A stretch of DNA of 64,000 nucleotides from Aequorivita vladivostokensis (GTDB taxonomy: Bacteria; Bacteroidota; Bacteroidia; Flavobacteriales; Flavobacteriaceae), in NCBI RefSeq assembly GCF_000952855.1, contig NZ_JSVU01000004.1, positions 341,922 to 405,921 of the forward strand, given 5' to 3'. A model generated the notes under the pieces. That model was not told the origin of the DNA and did not search any database. It worked only from the letters and a program-made list of their open reading frames with translations. Position numbers and translations under genes: made by a program. Position 1 is the first letter of the stretch. Each line of letters begins with the position of its first letter. Positions 33,305-41,454 of the stretch are shown here, in pieces.

Positions 33305-34465
33305 TTATCCGCGGAAAAGGAAAAAATCCTCTTTCATCGGTTCTATCTTTTCATCTTTGTTGTTTATGATATATTCCAGCGATTTTTCAGTGAATGCCAA
33401 CCCTTTTTCAGTAAGGGAAACCACATCATTTTCTATCTCAATAAGATTGTTTTTCTCGGCCAAATCCAATACGGTTCTTGCACGAACGGCCTGCCAGTTT
33501 ATATGCTCCTGCAAATGATTTATGTGCCGTTCACTTTCTTCCTCGTGCCGATTTAAGTGAAGAAGAAATGTTATGAGCGAAACCTCAATGCGTTGTTGTT
33601 TTTGGCGGTAGAGCACCGAAATAAGTCCTTTTTTTGGAGCGAAAAGATAAACAGCCAAAAAGATAACGCCCAAGGTAGTGGCGATGGAGCCAGAGATGGA
33701 AGCATCGAGAATATTAGCTACCCAATATCCCGAAATGGCCGAAAAGACGCCAAATAATACGGAAAGCCAAATCATTTTTTTTAAGTCCTCGGTGAGCAAA
33801 TAGGCCGTGGCGGCAGGTGCTATCATTAAAGCTACCACTAATATTGCGCCCACGGCATCAAAGGCACCAACGACGGTAATGGACGAAACCGACATTAAGC
33901 CATAATGCATAATCACCGGCGATATTCCCAGCACCGAAGAGAGCCCGGCATCAAAGGTGGTTACCTTTAATTCCTTGAAAAATAACAGGAGAAGGCTTAC
34001 GGTTATCACTAAAATGCTTCCCATAACCCACAGGGATTTCGGGCCCCAATCCGAGCCGCCAACCATAAGTCTATCAAAGGGCGCGAAGGCGAGTTCGCCC
34101 AATAAAACTGCGTCAACATCCAGATGCACATCGTTCGCATTTTTCGCAATAAGGATGACGCCGATGCTAAACAAAACCGGAAAAACGAGGCCGATGGCGG
34201 TATCTTCCTTTACCAATCCCGTTTTCTGGATAAATTCCACTAAAACCACGGTAATCACTCCAGTGAATGCCGCCAAAAGAATAAGTAAGGGTGAATTCAA
34301 ATCCTGCGTTATAAAAAACCCGATGACGATGCCCGGAAGAATGGCGTGGCTTATGGCATCGCTTATCAGTGCCATTTTCCGAAGCACCAAAAACACGCCC
34401 GGAATGGCACAGGCCATAGCCACAATGGCCGCAATAAGCTGTATTTCTATCTGCGGGTTACTCAT
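33305..34465 (-). CDS. metal ABC transporter permease with winged-helix-like tail (second permease)
   Basis: 386 residues. Residues 1-275 are an eight- or nine-helix ABC-3 family permease for Mn/Zn/Fe (ALISDAISHAILPGIVIGF is the family signature). Unlike ordinary 280-residue members it has about 110 extra cytoplasmic residues with short helices and a wing-like end (FLLHLNRHEEESERHI, AVRARTVLDLAEKNNLIEIENDVVSLTEKG), resembling the winged helix of DtxR-type regulators. The start overlaps the preceding permease gene by 4 bp. It is the last gene of the importer operon. Confidence 0.85.
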   Translation of the reverse strand: MSNPQIEIQLIAAIVAMACAIPGVFLVLRKMALISDAISHAILPGIVIGFFITQDLNSPLLILLAAFTGVITVVLVEFIQKTGLVKEDTAIGLVFPVLFSIGVILIAKNANDVHLDVDAVLLGELAFAPFDRLMVGGSDWGPKSLWVMGSILVITVSLLLLFFKELKVTTFDAGLSSVLGISPVIMHYGLMSVSSITVVGAFDAVGAILVVALMIAPAATAYLLTEDLKKMIWLSVLFGVFSAISGYWVANILDASISGSIATTLGVIFLAVYLFAPKKGLISVLYRQKQQRIEVSLITFLLHLNRHEEESERHINHLQEHINWQAVRARTVLDLAEKNNLIEIENDVVSLTEKGLAFTEKSLEYIINNKDEKIEPMKEDFFLFRG

Positions 34466-35574
34466 TTTTTTTGCTGATTATACATTTCCTGTGCCTGTTT
34501 ATAACCCTTGGGAGTCATTGCCCATTGCTGTCCATCGATGGATATCCACCCTTCGTGTTCTAACTTTTTAAGCGAATCTCTTGTGTAACCTTGAAAGTTG
34601 TTCAGAATACGAATGGCGTGCGGATGCGAAATATTCTCGTGGTCCTGTGCAATTCCGTACATAAATTGAAGGGTTTTCATCAGTTTTAGATCGGTACGGT
34701 TTTTACGAAAGCGTATTTCGCGGAACAATAATCCCCGCTTCGGAGAAAATATAAAGGAGAATAAAACGAATGCCCCGGCAACCAAAACGATTACAGGACC
34801 AGTGGAAAGATTGTTCTGGCTGGCGCTAATGGCCGTACCGAATACCCCTGAAAAGGCTCCAATCAAGGCCGAGAGCAAAACCATTGTACCTAGATTGTTG
34901 GTCCATTGGCGTGACGCGGCAGCTGGGGCTAACAATATAGCGCTCATCAATACCACGCCCACGGTCTGCAGGCCTAAAACTATGGCCAATACTATTAAAA
35001 AGGTAATCAGTACGTCGATAAATTTTGTGTTGAAACCCAAGGTTTTGGTATAGTCTGCATCAAAAAGTAGTATTTTGAATTCCTTCCAAAAGAGAAGCAT
35101 TACGAAAAGTGAAATTCCGATAACGATAATCATCAATTTCACATCACTTTCCACAAGTGTTGCAGCTTGTCCAAAGAGGTATTTGTCCAATCCTGCCTGA
35201 TTGGCGTTTGGTTGTTTTTGAATGAAAGTAAGCAACAACATCCCAAAACCGAAAAAGATAGAAAGTATCAGCCCCAGGGCCGTGTCGCTCTTTAAATGTG
35301 TTTTTGAAGTAATGCCCCGAATCCAAAAAGTTCCTATCAAACCACTCACCAACGCCCCCAACAATAGCGTTCCAGAATCTTTGGCGCCAGTAATCAAAAA
35401 GGCCAAAGCGATGCCCGGAAGAGCCGCGTGCGAAATTGCATCTCCCAACAAGCTCTCCTTTCGAAGTACCGCAAAACTACCCAACATCCCGCAAATCGCG
35501 CCCAATACAGCCGTTCCCAGCGTTATGGTGCGCAGGGTGTAATCGGTCCAGAGTAAGTTGAAATATTCTTGCAT
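34462..35574 (-). CDS. metal ABC transporter permease with winged-helix-like tail (first permease)
   Basis: 370 residues. ABC-3 permease core to about 275 (LLGDAISHAALPGIALAFL signature), then a tail of about 90 residues with the pattern of a winged helix (HPHAIRILNNFQGYTRDSLKKLEHEGWISIDGQQWAMTPKGY). With the second permease it should form the membrane channel of a Mn/Zn/Fe importer. It lies 156 bp after the ATPase gene, a gap filled by 18-bp repeats. Confidence 0.87.
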   Translation of the reverse strand: MQEYFNLLWTDYTLRTITLGTAVLGAICGMLGSFAVLRKESLLGDAISHAALPGIALAFLITGAKDSGTLLLGALVSGLIGTFWIRGITSKTHLKSDTALGLILSIFFGFGMLLLTFIQKQPNANQAGLDKYLFGQAATLVESDVKLMIIVIGISLFVMLLFWKEFKILLFDADYTKTLGFNTKFIDVLITFLIVLAIVLGLQTVGVVLMSAILLAPAAASRQWTNNLGTMVLLSALIGAFSGVFGTAISASQNNLSTGPVIVLVAGAFVLFSFIFSPKRGLLFREIRFRKNRTDLKLMKTLQFMYGIAQDHENISHPHAIRILNNFQGYTRDSLKKLEHEGWISIDGQQWAMTPKGYKQAQEMYNQQKK

Positions 35575-35592
35575 TTTAGTTGACAGTTTTTT

Positions 35593-35640
35593 TAGTCGGT
35601 AGTCTTTAGTTAGTCGGTAGTCTTTAGTTAGTCGGTAGTG
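35593..35640. repeat. 18-bp direct repeats inside the importer operon
   Basis: TAGTCGGTAGTCTTTAGT is repeated at 35593 and 35611, with a partial third copy at 35629. The complementary sequence CTACCGACTAAAGACTA occurs at 35717-35733, at the end of the ATPase gene, with related CTACCGTCTACCGTC just before it, so the transcript could fold into a long hairpin between the two genes. Confidence 0.7.
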
Positions 35641-35730
35641 GGTTTGGTCTTGGGTTTGTTATTTGGTACTTTATTATTTCAAATTTTTCTATCATCTACC
35701 GTCTACCGTCTATCGCCTACCGACTAAAGA

Positions 35731-36471
35731 CTATTTATTAACCGCCACCTTATAATTAATCCCATATGTCTTGGTAAGGTTATCATCATTAAAAATATCC
35801 TTTACCGGTCCCGTGGCTATTTTCTTCACATTTAAAAATGTTACCCAATCAAAGTATTCGGGAACGGTCTGCAAATCGTGATGCACCACGACTACCGTTT
35901 TTCCCGCCTTGCGCAATTCCTTTAAAATATTGATGATGGCAATTTCGGTAGTAGCATCAACACCTTGGAAGGGTTCGTCCATAAAATATATGGAAGCATC
36001 CTGTGCCAAGGCCCTTGCCAGAAAAACGCGTTGCTGCTGTCCGCCGCTCAATTGGCTTATTTGTCTGTTTTTATAGGGAAGCATTCCCACCTTTTCCATG
36101 GATTCCAAGGCAATCTTTTTCTCTTTCTGTCCCGGGCGTTTTATCCATCCCAAACTACCGTAGGTACCCATCATCACCACATCAAGGGCCGTGGTGGGGA
36201 AATCCCAGTCCACGCTTCCCTTTTGGGGAACGTATGCTACCAATTTTCGTTGCTTGGCATACGGTTTTCCGAAAATGGAAATGGTGCCCGCAATGGGTTT
36301 AATAATGCCTAAAATAGCTTTTATAAGCGTAGATTTTCCAGCGCCGTTGGGGCCCACGATTGCCATTAGCACCCCTTCGGGAACCGATAGGTCTATGTCC
36401 CACAAGACGGGTTTGTAGTTATAGGCTACGGTAAGGTCGTCTATCTGTACTGCCAGGCTTTGATTTTCCAT
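35731..36471 (-). CDS. metal ABC transporter ATP-binding protein
   Basis: 246 residues. Walker A is G40-P-N-G-A-G-K-S-T48, the signature is LSGGQ at 141-145, and Walker B runs to the MDEP at about 164-167. The switch histidine is present in VVVHHDL. The sequence matches the ATPases of Mn/Zn (MntB/ZnuC-type) importers. It powers import across the inner membrane. It starts 20 bp after the binding-protein gene. Its last codons overlap the inverted arm of the 18-bp repeat. Confidence 0.92.
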   Translation of the reverse strand: MENQSLAVQIDDLTVAYNYKPVLWDIDLSVPEGVLMAIVGPNGAGKSTLIKAILGIIKPIAGTISIFGKPYAKQRKLVAYVPQKGSVDWDFPTTALDVVMMGTYGSLGWIKRPGQKEKKIALESMEKVGMLPYKNRQISQLSGGQQQRVFLARALAQDASIYFMDEPFQGVDATTEIAIINILKELRKAGKTVVVVHHDLQTVPEYFDWVTFLNVKKIATGPVKDIFNDDNLTKTYGINYKVAVNK

Positions 36472-36491
36472 GTTTGGTGCTGTTTATCTAT

Positions 36492-37397
36492 TTATTTCAG
36501 CGCGTTTACGATAGTGTTTACGTTGTATTTAAACATCCCGATATACGTGCCTTCCTCGGTCCCGGGGTCGCCGAGCGCATCACTGTAGAGCGAGCCGCCG
36601 ATTTCTACCTCGTGGTTCTTTGAAAGTACTGCCTGTTGCAGTGCCTCGATGGTTCTTCGGGGTACGGAACTTTCCACGAAAATGGCTTTTATGTTGTTCT
36701 GAATGATAAATTCCGAAAGGTTCTGAACGTCTTTTACGCCCGCTTCGGTAGCCGTGGAAATTCCCTGCAATCCCACCACTTGAAAATCGTACGCCTTTCC
36801 AAAATAATTGAAGGCATCGTGGGCGGTAACTAAAATTCGCTTTTCCGGAGGAAGCGTTGCGATAATGGCCTTGACTTCACTTTCAAGAGCGTCCAATTTT
36901 TTCTGATAATCTTGGTTGTTTTGGGAATAGCTTTCGGCATTTTCGGGATCTGCTTTTGAAAGCTCGTCAGTTACAATTTGTGCAAACTGCTTAAAGAATT
37001 GAATATTGAACCAAACGTGCGGATCGTAATTTGAGGCGAAATATGCCGAAGAAATCAATTCCTGCTTCGGCAACTTATCTCCCAGGGAAACGGTGTTTTT
37101 TTGCCCTTCCATTTTTTCGAAAATATCCACCAGTTTTCCTTCCAGATGCAGGCCGCTGTAAAAAATAATGTCGGCCTCGTAAAGTTTTGATACATCGCCC
37201 TCGCTCGCCTTGTAAAGATGTGGATCTACGCCAGCGCCCATCAAACCTTGCAATGAAACGTGCTCGCCGCCAATTTCAAAAACTAGGTCGGTAAGCATGG
37301 TCGTGGTGGTGACAACCTTTAGTTTGCCATTGTCTTCGGGCGCATTGTTACAGCCAAAGACGGAAGCAAAAAGGATTAGGACTATAAATTTTTTCAT
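36492..37397 (-). CDS. metal-binding lipoprotein of the ABC importer (ZnuA/MntA family)
   Basis: 301 residues. The lipobox VFGC with C16 tethers it to the membrane. Two lobes are joined by a long helix. Metal ligands are visible as H61 (VDPHLYKAS), a histidine in YDPHVWFN, a third in VTAHDAFNYF (position usually Glu or His) and the Asp in SDALG near the C-terminus. There is no His-rich loop, which favours manganese or iron over zinc. This is the first structural gene after mntR. Confidence 0.9.
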   Translation of the reverse strand: MKKFIVLILFASVFGCNNAPEDNGKLKVVTTTTMLTDLVFEIGGEHVSLQGLMGAGVDPHLYKASEGDVSKLYEADIIFYSGLHLEGKLVDIFEKMEGQKNTVSLGDKLPKQELISSAYFASNYDPHVWFNIQFFKQFAQIVTDELSKADPENAESYSQNNQDYQKKLDALESEVKAIIATLPPEKRILVTAHDAFNYFGKAYDFQVVGLQGISTATEAGVKDVQNLSEFIIQNNIKAIFVESSVPRRTIEALQQAVLSKNHEVEIGGSLYSDALGDPGTEEGTYIGMFKYNVNTIVNALK

Positions 37398-37443
37398 TTT
37401 TAGTTTCTTTTAATTTGAAAAAGACATTTCCGAAGAAAACCTT

Positions 37444-38100
37444 TTAGAGCGTTTGTACGTAAAGGTTTTCCGCTATTTTATGTGAAATGAAAAACTGATC
37501 GTTCCCCACTTGGATTACCATGGAACCGTCAAAAAACTCCTTGCCCAAAACCTTGATTTTGGTGCCGATGCTTATTTTCTTTTTATCGAGATATTGCAGA
37601 AACTCGGGGCTTGATTCTTTCACGCCCACGCAAACGCCCTGTTCGTTTTTCTCAATTTCAGAGAGCAATTTCTTTTCAGTACGTTTCAATACACCGTGCT
37701 TATCTGGGATGGGGTCGCCGTGGGGATCAAAATCGGGGCTGCCCAAGTATTTGTCGAGGCGGGTAATGAGTTCGTCCGACTGTATGTGCTCCAGTTGCTC
37801 GGCTATATCGTGTACCTCGTCCCAATGAAAATGTAGCTTTTCAACCAAAAACACTTCCCACAGCCTATGCTTTCTTATCACGTTTGCGGCTATCTTTTTC
37901 CCTTTCTCGGTTAGCTGTGTCCCTTTGTACCGCTTATAGACAACCAACTTTTTTTCGGCCAATTTTTGAATCATATCCGTCACGGAAGAGGGTTTGGTCT
38001 CCATGCTTTCGGCAATGGCATTGGTACTCACTTCCCCCGCGCTTTCGTGCTCCAAATGAAAGATGGCTTTCAAATAATTTTCTTCGGCTAATGTAAACAT
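37444..38100 (-). CDS. mntR: DtxR/MntR-family metal-dependent repressor
   Basis: 218 residues from the ATG at 38100; the frame allows a GTG two codons earlier, but it would lie inside the -7 box. The N-terminal winged helix (about 1-65: NAIAESMETKPSSVTDMIQKLAEKKLV), the dimerisation and metal-binding domain (about 66-140: EVHDIAEQLEHIQSDELITRLDKYL) and a C-terminal FeoA/SH3-like domain make the long, three-domain DtxR type. It lies upstream of the ABC importer (47 bp) and probably represses it and itself when metal is plentiful. Confidence 0.88.
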   Translation of the reverse strand: MFTLAEENYLKAIFHLEHESAGEVSTNAIAESMETKPSSVTDMIQKLAEKKLVVYKRYKGTQLTEKGKKIAANVIRKHRLWEVFLVEKLHFHWDEVHDIAEQLEHIQSDELITRLDKYLGSPDFDPHGDPIPDKHGVLKRTEKKLLSEIEKNEQGVCVGVKESSPEFLQYLDKKKISIGTKIKVLGKEFFDGSMVIQVGNDQFFISHKIAENLYVQTL

Positions 38101-38105
38101 AGGCA

Positions 38106-38113
38106 CAAAGGTA
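38106..38113 (-). promoter_or_regulatory. -7 box of mntR
   Basis: TACCTTTG on the minus strand lies only 5 nt from the ATG at 38100, implying a leaderless or nearly leaderless transcript. Confidence 0.5.
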
Positions 38114-38142
38114 AAAACATTTTTCTATATGTGTATATTTTA

Positions 38143-38162
38143 TTTTTAGTTGTATCTAAAAA
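38143..38162. promoter_or_regulatory. candidate MntR/DtxR operator
   Basis: TTTTTAG-TTGTAT-CTAAAAA is a perfect 7-bp inverted repeat with 6-bp spacer, 43 bp before the mntR start and overlapping the expected -33 region. Size and A+T-rich outer arms fit DtxR-family operators. Binding is inferred. Confidence 0.5.
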
Positions 38163-38243
38163 AGTAGATGTGAAGCTATTTTCAGTTTAAGCTGAAGATT
38201 ATTTTAAGAAAAATTGGATGGAAATGAATTTGGAAAATACCGC

Positions 38244-38975
38244 TTAAAACCCGCGTTCCTTCTGAAGCTGTTCATAAGCTTCCTGTACTTTTTTAAACTT
38301 TTCCTCGCCGCCTTTTTGGTGCGCCTCGTCCATGTGCTGTAGTTTGTCCGGATGGTATTTTTTTACCATCGTTCGGTAAGCGGCCTTAATTTCGGGAATG
38401 GTGGCGGCTCGGTCAATCTCTAAAATTTTATAGGCACTGTCAGGATTTTTGAAGAACATCGCCTTAATACTTTCAAAATCGCGACCGTAAACGCCCAAAT
38501 ATCCGGCAATTCGGTTTATTTCATTTACTTCTGCCGTAGAAACGCTGCCGTCGGCATTGGCAATGCTGAAAAGAAAATGGAGAATCTGCAGGCGGGTTTC
38601 GTATCGGGTTCTTTGTTGCAAAAGGCTGCAAATGTTCTGGGCCGAAATTTCACGCTTTTTTATTACTTCGTTAAAAATTCGAAAGGTAGCATTTGCCCGC
38701 TCCCGTCCGTAGGCTTGCACGAAATATTGACGTACGTAATCAAGCTCGGTTTGGCTCACATTTCCATCGGCTTTGATTACCAAGGACGCAAGGGAAAGAA
38801 GGTTCAATTCAAAATCGGCGGGTGTTACCTGTTGCTGCGAAGTGCCGAACGAAGTTTGAAACCTACCGCCCTTTACGCTTAGGTTGTCCAGTAAGCTTCC
38901 CAAGATAAACCCGACGATAGCGCCAGGAAAACGGTACACAAAATAACCCAGAACGGCCAATAACCAACGAAGCAT
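38244..38975 (-). CDS. TerB-like and DnaJ-domain membrane protein (DjlA-like)
   Basis: The frame opens at 39029, but the ATG at 38975 begins a natural membrane anchor (MLRWLLAVLGYF) and sits 30 bp after a TACCTTTG box (39005-39012), so I use it: 243 residues. Order: membrane helix (about 4-30), TerB-like helical domain (about 55-165, with acidic LVIKADGNVSQTELDYV and SIANADGSVSTAEVNEI), then a C-terminal J domain with KKYHPDKL. A co-chaperone for DnaK at the membrane is expected from DjlA. Confidence 0.85.
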   Translation of the reverse strand: MLRWLLAVLGYFVYRFPGAIVGFILGSLLDNLSVKGGRFQTSFGTSQQQVTPADFELNLLSLASLVIKADGNVSQTELDYVRQYFVQAYGRERANATFRIFNEVIKKREISAQNICSLLQQRTRYETRLQILHFLFSIANADGSVSTAEVNEINRIAGYLGVYGRDFESIKAMFFKNPDSAYKILEIDRAATIPEIKAAYRTMVKKYHPDKLQHMDEAHQKGGEEKFKKVQEAYEQLQKERGF

Positions 38976-39100
38976 AAAACAGTATTTTTCTTTTTTTAAG
39001 CCGACAAAGGTAATGTTTTTAAGTGCCAAATCTCAAATCACAAATTCCAAAAGGGACTGTTTGATTCGTTTTTGAATTTGTGGTTTGAGATTTGTTTAGC

Positions 39101-39136
39101 CCCGATAGCCCTGTCTGCCGACAGGCAGGTATCGGG
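39101..39136. repeat. REP-like hairpin
   Basis: CCCGATA/TATCGGG arms enclose a second stem CCTGTC-TGCC-GACAGG. The core resembles hairpins at 44574 and 46910, suggesting a dispersed palindromic repeat family. The 39030-39180 gap also holds oppositely oriented copies of a 20-bp phrase like AATTTGTGGTTTGAGATTT. Confidence 0.65.
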
Positions 39137-39183
39137 ATTGTTATTTGGAATTTGTGATTTGGATTTTTCCCTTTCAAAATTAG

Positions 39184-39191
39184 TATCTTTG
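39184..39191 (+). promoter_or_regulatory. -7 box of the bacilliredoxin gene
   Basis: TATCTTTG, 35 bp before the ATG at 39227, is a good match to TAnnTTTG. Confidence 0.5.
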
Positions 39192-39226
39192 CAGACACAT
39201 TTTAATAGTAATCAAAATACAAAAAT

Positions 39227-39637
39227 ATGTACCCACCTGAATTAGTAAAACCCATGCGCGAAGACCTTACAAGAGTAGGTTTTTCCGAATTACATACGGC
39301 AAATGATGTGGAAGACGCACTGAAGAAAGAAGGGACCACCCTTGTAGTTGTAAATTCCGTTTGTGGCTGTGCTGCCGCCAATGCACGTCCCGGTGCTGCA
39401 ATGTCCTTGGACAATTCAAAAAAGCCCGACCATTTGGTAACCGTTTTTGCGGGTGTGGACCGCGAAGCCGTAGATGCCGCAAGGGCCAATATGGTTCCGT
39501 TCCCGCCGAGCTCGCCCTCTATTGCCCTGTTTAAAGATGGCGAATTGGTCCATATGCTCGAGCGCCATCACATTGAAGGCCGTCCTGCACAAATTATTGC
39601 GGAAAACCTGAAAGGCGCCTATAACGAATATTGTTAA
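39227..39637 (+). CDS. bacilliredoxin, BrxA/BrxB (YphP/YqiW) family
   Basis: 136 residues. A thioredoxin-like protein with active site C46-G-C48 followed by AAANARPG, the family signature. In Firmicutes these proteins remove bacillithiol from oxidised proteins; Bacteroidota of this group are thought to use a similar thiol. Length is normal. A small membrane protein follows 15 bp later, so the two likely form an operon closed by the terminator at 39918. Confidence 0.9.
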   Translation: MYPPELVKPMREDLTRVGFSELHTANDVEDALKKEGTTLVVVNSVCGCAAANARPGAAMSLDNSKKPDHLVTVFAGVDREAVDAARANMVPFPPSSPSIALFKDGELVHMLERHHIEGRPAQIIAENLKGAYNEYC

Positions 39638-39652
39638 GTAACCACAACGGTT

Positions 39653-39883
39653 GTGATACAGCTCAATAAACCTTTGACCGTAGTTATCGGCATACTCGCC
39701 TTGGGCGCCCTTGCCTTTAATATTTATGAAAACCCCAGGGTTTCCCATCTATTCGGAAAGGAAATAAACGACTGGCTCTATAGGGCGTTTTGGCTCTTAA
39801 TTATAGGGCTGTGTGTTTACAATTATATCTACATAGACCGGAATACCTTGAAGAACAAATCAAAATCAAAGTCAAAACGTTGA
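39653..39883 (+). CDS. small membrane protein, 76 aa
   Basis: Two hydrophobic segments (about 8-25 and 42-61), then a basic Lys/Ser tail (NKSKSKSKR). It appears to start with GTG at 39653, 15 bp after the bacilliredoxin stop. Family not recognised. Confidence 0.6.
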   Translation: MIQLNKPLTVVIGILALGALAFNIYENPRVSHLFGKEINDWLYRAFWLLIIGLCVYNYIYIDRNTLKNKSKSKSKR

Positions 39884-39917
39884 TTTTTATAGTTTAAATA
39901 ATTTTGCTTGCAATCAC

Positions 39918-39946
39918 GAAAACCGTCATTTTTAAAGACGGTTTTC
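39918..39946 (+). terminator. terminator after the bacilliredoxin operon
   Basis: Arms GAAAACCGTC/GACGGTTTTC, 9-nt loop. The next promoter's -7 box starts 2 bp later. Confidence 0.7.
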
Positions 39947-39947
39947 T

Positions 39948-39955
39948 TACTTTTG
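39948..39955 (+). promoter_or_regulatory. -7 box of the acyltransferase gene
   Basis: TACTTTTG, 7 nt before the ATG at 39963, directly after a terminator stem. The transcript should begin at or next to the start codon. Confidence 0.5.
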
Positions 39956-39962
39956 GACAGTA

Positions 39963-40706
39963 ATGAAGGCACTCCAAAAAATCATCAGTTATCCTTTTTC
40001 AGTATTGTTTTACCTGCTATTTGGTATTACGATTCTTGTTTTCCATCCCATTCAGTGGATTTGCTTCAATTGGATTGGCTACGAGGCGCACAAAAAGAGC
40101 GTGGATTATCTCAATTGGACCTTGCTTAGGTGCCTGAATGTTTTGGGCACCACATTTCATATCGACATCAATACGAGCCTTCCGAACAATGTGCCTATCA
40201 TAATAGTTTCCAACCACCAAAGTATGTGGGACATTTCGCCCATTGTTTGGTATCTGCGGAAGTATCACCCAAAATTTATTTCAAAAGTAGAACTGGGCAA
40301 GGGCATTCCTTCCATTTCCTATAATTTGCGACATGGCGGCTCTATTTTAATAGACCGAAAAAATCCCCGGCAGGCTATTGTTGAAATGGTGAAGTTTTCA
40401 AAATACCTGCAGAAATTCAACCGAAGTGGTGTAATCTTTCCCGAAGGAACACGCAGCAAAACCGGTATTCCAAAACCCTTTAAAAGAACCGGTTTGCAAA
40501 CGCTCTTTAAGAAAATGCCTGAAGGATACGTTATTCCCGTAACATTCAATAACTCCTGGAAATTGCAGCGCTGGGGGATGTTTCCGATACAAATGGGCGT
40601 CAGGCTGGAAATGACCGCGCATCCTGCAATAAAAATTGGGGATTATGAGGTGGAAACGCTGATTGACAAAGTGGAAGCAACCATTATTTCAAAAATCCAT
40701 AAATAA
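39963..40706 (+). CDS. plsC: 1-acyl-sn-glycerol-3-phosphate acyltransferase
   Basis: 247 residues. It adds the second acyl chain to lysophosphatidic acid at the inner membrane. The acyltransferase motif H85-Q-S-M-W-D90 and the FPEGTRS block at 159-165 are intact, with an N-terminal hydrophobic segment (about 8-30). The stop overlaps the start of the HD gene (TAATG). A promoter box lies 7 nt upstream. Confidence 0.9.
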   Translation: MKALQKIISYPFSVLFYLLFGITILVFHPIQWICFNWIGYEAHKKSVDYLNWTLLRCLNVLGTTFHIDINTSLPNNVPIIIVSNHQSMWDISPIVWYLRKYHPKFISKVELGKGIPSISYNLRHGGSILIDRKNPRQAIVEMVKFSKYLQKFNRSGVIFPEGTRSKTGIPKPFKRTGLQTLFKKMPEGYVIPVTFNNSWKLQRWGMFPIQMGVRLEMTAHPAIKIGDYEVETLIDKVEATIISKIHK

Positions 40707-41386
40707 TGGCTTTATTTTCTTCGGATGAAATAATCCAGCGAACAATCACATTTGTTAAAGATGAATTAAAAAACGCCGAAGGCGGCCACGATTGGTTTCA
40801 TATTGAACGGGTCTATAAAAACTCACTGCTCATTTCCGAAAGTGAAAAAGTTGATAGAACCATCGTTTCGCTCGGCGCATTGCTTCACGACATTGCCGAC
40901 TCAAAATTCCACCAGGGCGATGAAACCGTCGGCCCGAAAAAAGCGCGACAGTTTTTAAAATCGCAAAATATTTTCCGCCACGAGGGACAAGCAGGGGAAA
41001 TTGTAGAACACGTTATAAAAATCATTGAAAACATTTCTTTCAAAGGCGGAAATAAACCTCAAAATTTCACTTCAAAAGAATTGGAGGTCGTGCAGGATGC
41101 CGATAGGCTCGACGCGCTGGGAGCTATAGGGATTGCGAGGACTTTCAACTACGGCGGTTTCAAAAATAGGAAACTTTACGACCCAGAAATCAAGCCGAAT
41201 CTAAAAATGACGCCTGCAGAATACAAAGCGTCAACTGCGCCGACCATCAATCATTTCTACGAAAAACTCCTGCTCTTAAAAGATAAAATGAATACCGAAA
41301 CCGGGCGAAAAATTGCGGAGGAGAGACACGCCTTTATGGAAAAATTTCTGCAACAGTTTTATGCGGAATGGGAAGGGAAGAAATAA
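40706..41386 (+). CDS. HD-domain phosphohydrolase
   Basis: 226 residues. The HD motif is visible: an early His in GGHDWFHIERV, then LLHDIADSKFH (H-D), a later His in IVEHVIKIIE and the closing Asp in VVQDADRLDALG. It resembles the YedJ/uncharacterised HD hydrolase group. The natural phosphate ester is unknown. It is coupled to plsC by a one-base overlap. Confidence 0.85.
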   Translation: MALFSSDEIIQRTITFVKDELKNAEGGHDWFHIERVYKNSLLISESEKVDRTIVSLGALLHDIADSKFHQGDETVGPKKARQFLKSQNIFRHEGQAGEIVEHVIKIIENISFKGGNKPQNFTSKELEVVQDADRLDALGAIGIARTFNYGGFKNRKLYDPEIKPNLKMTPAEYKASTAPTINHFYEKLLLLKDKMNTETGRKIAEERHAFMEKFLQQFYAEWEGKK

Positions 41387-41454
41387 AACTTTGTGTTCTC
41401 TGTGTCTTGGCGGTTATATTTTTGCCCACAGAGGCACAGAGCGCACGGAGAAGT

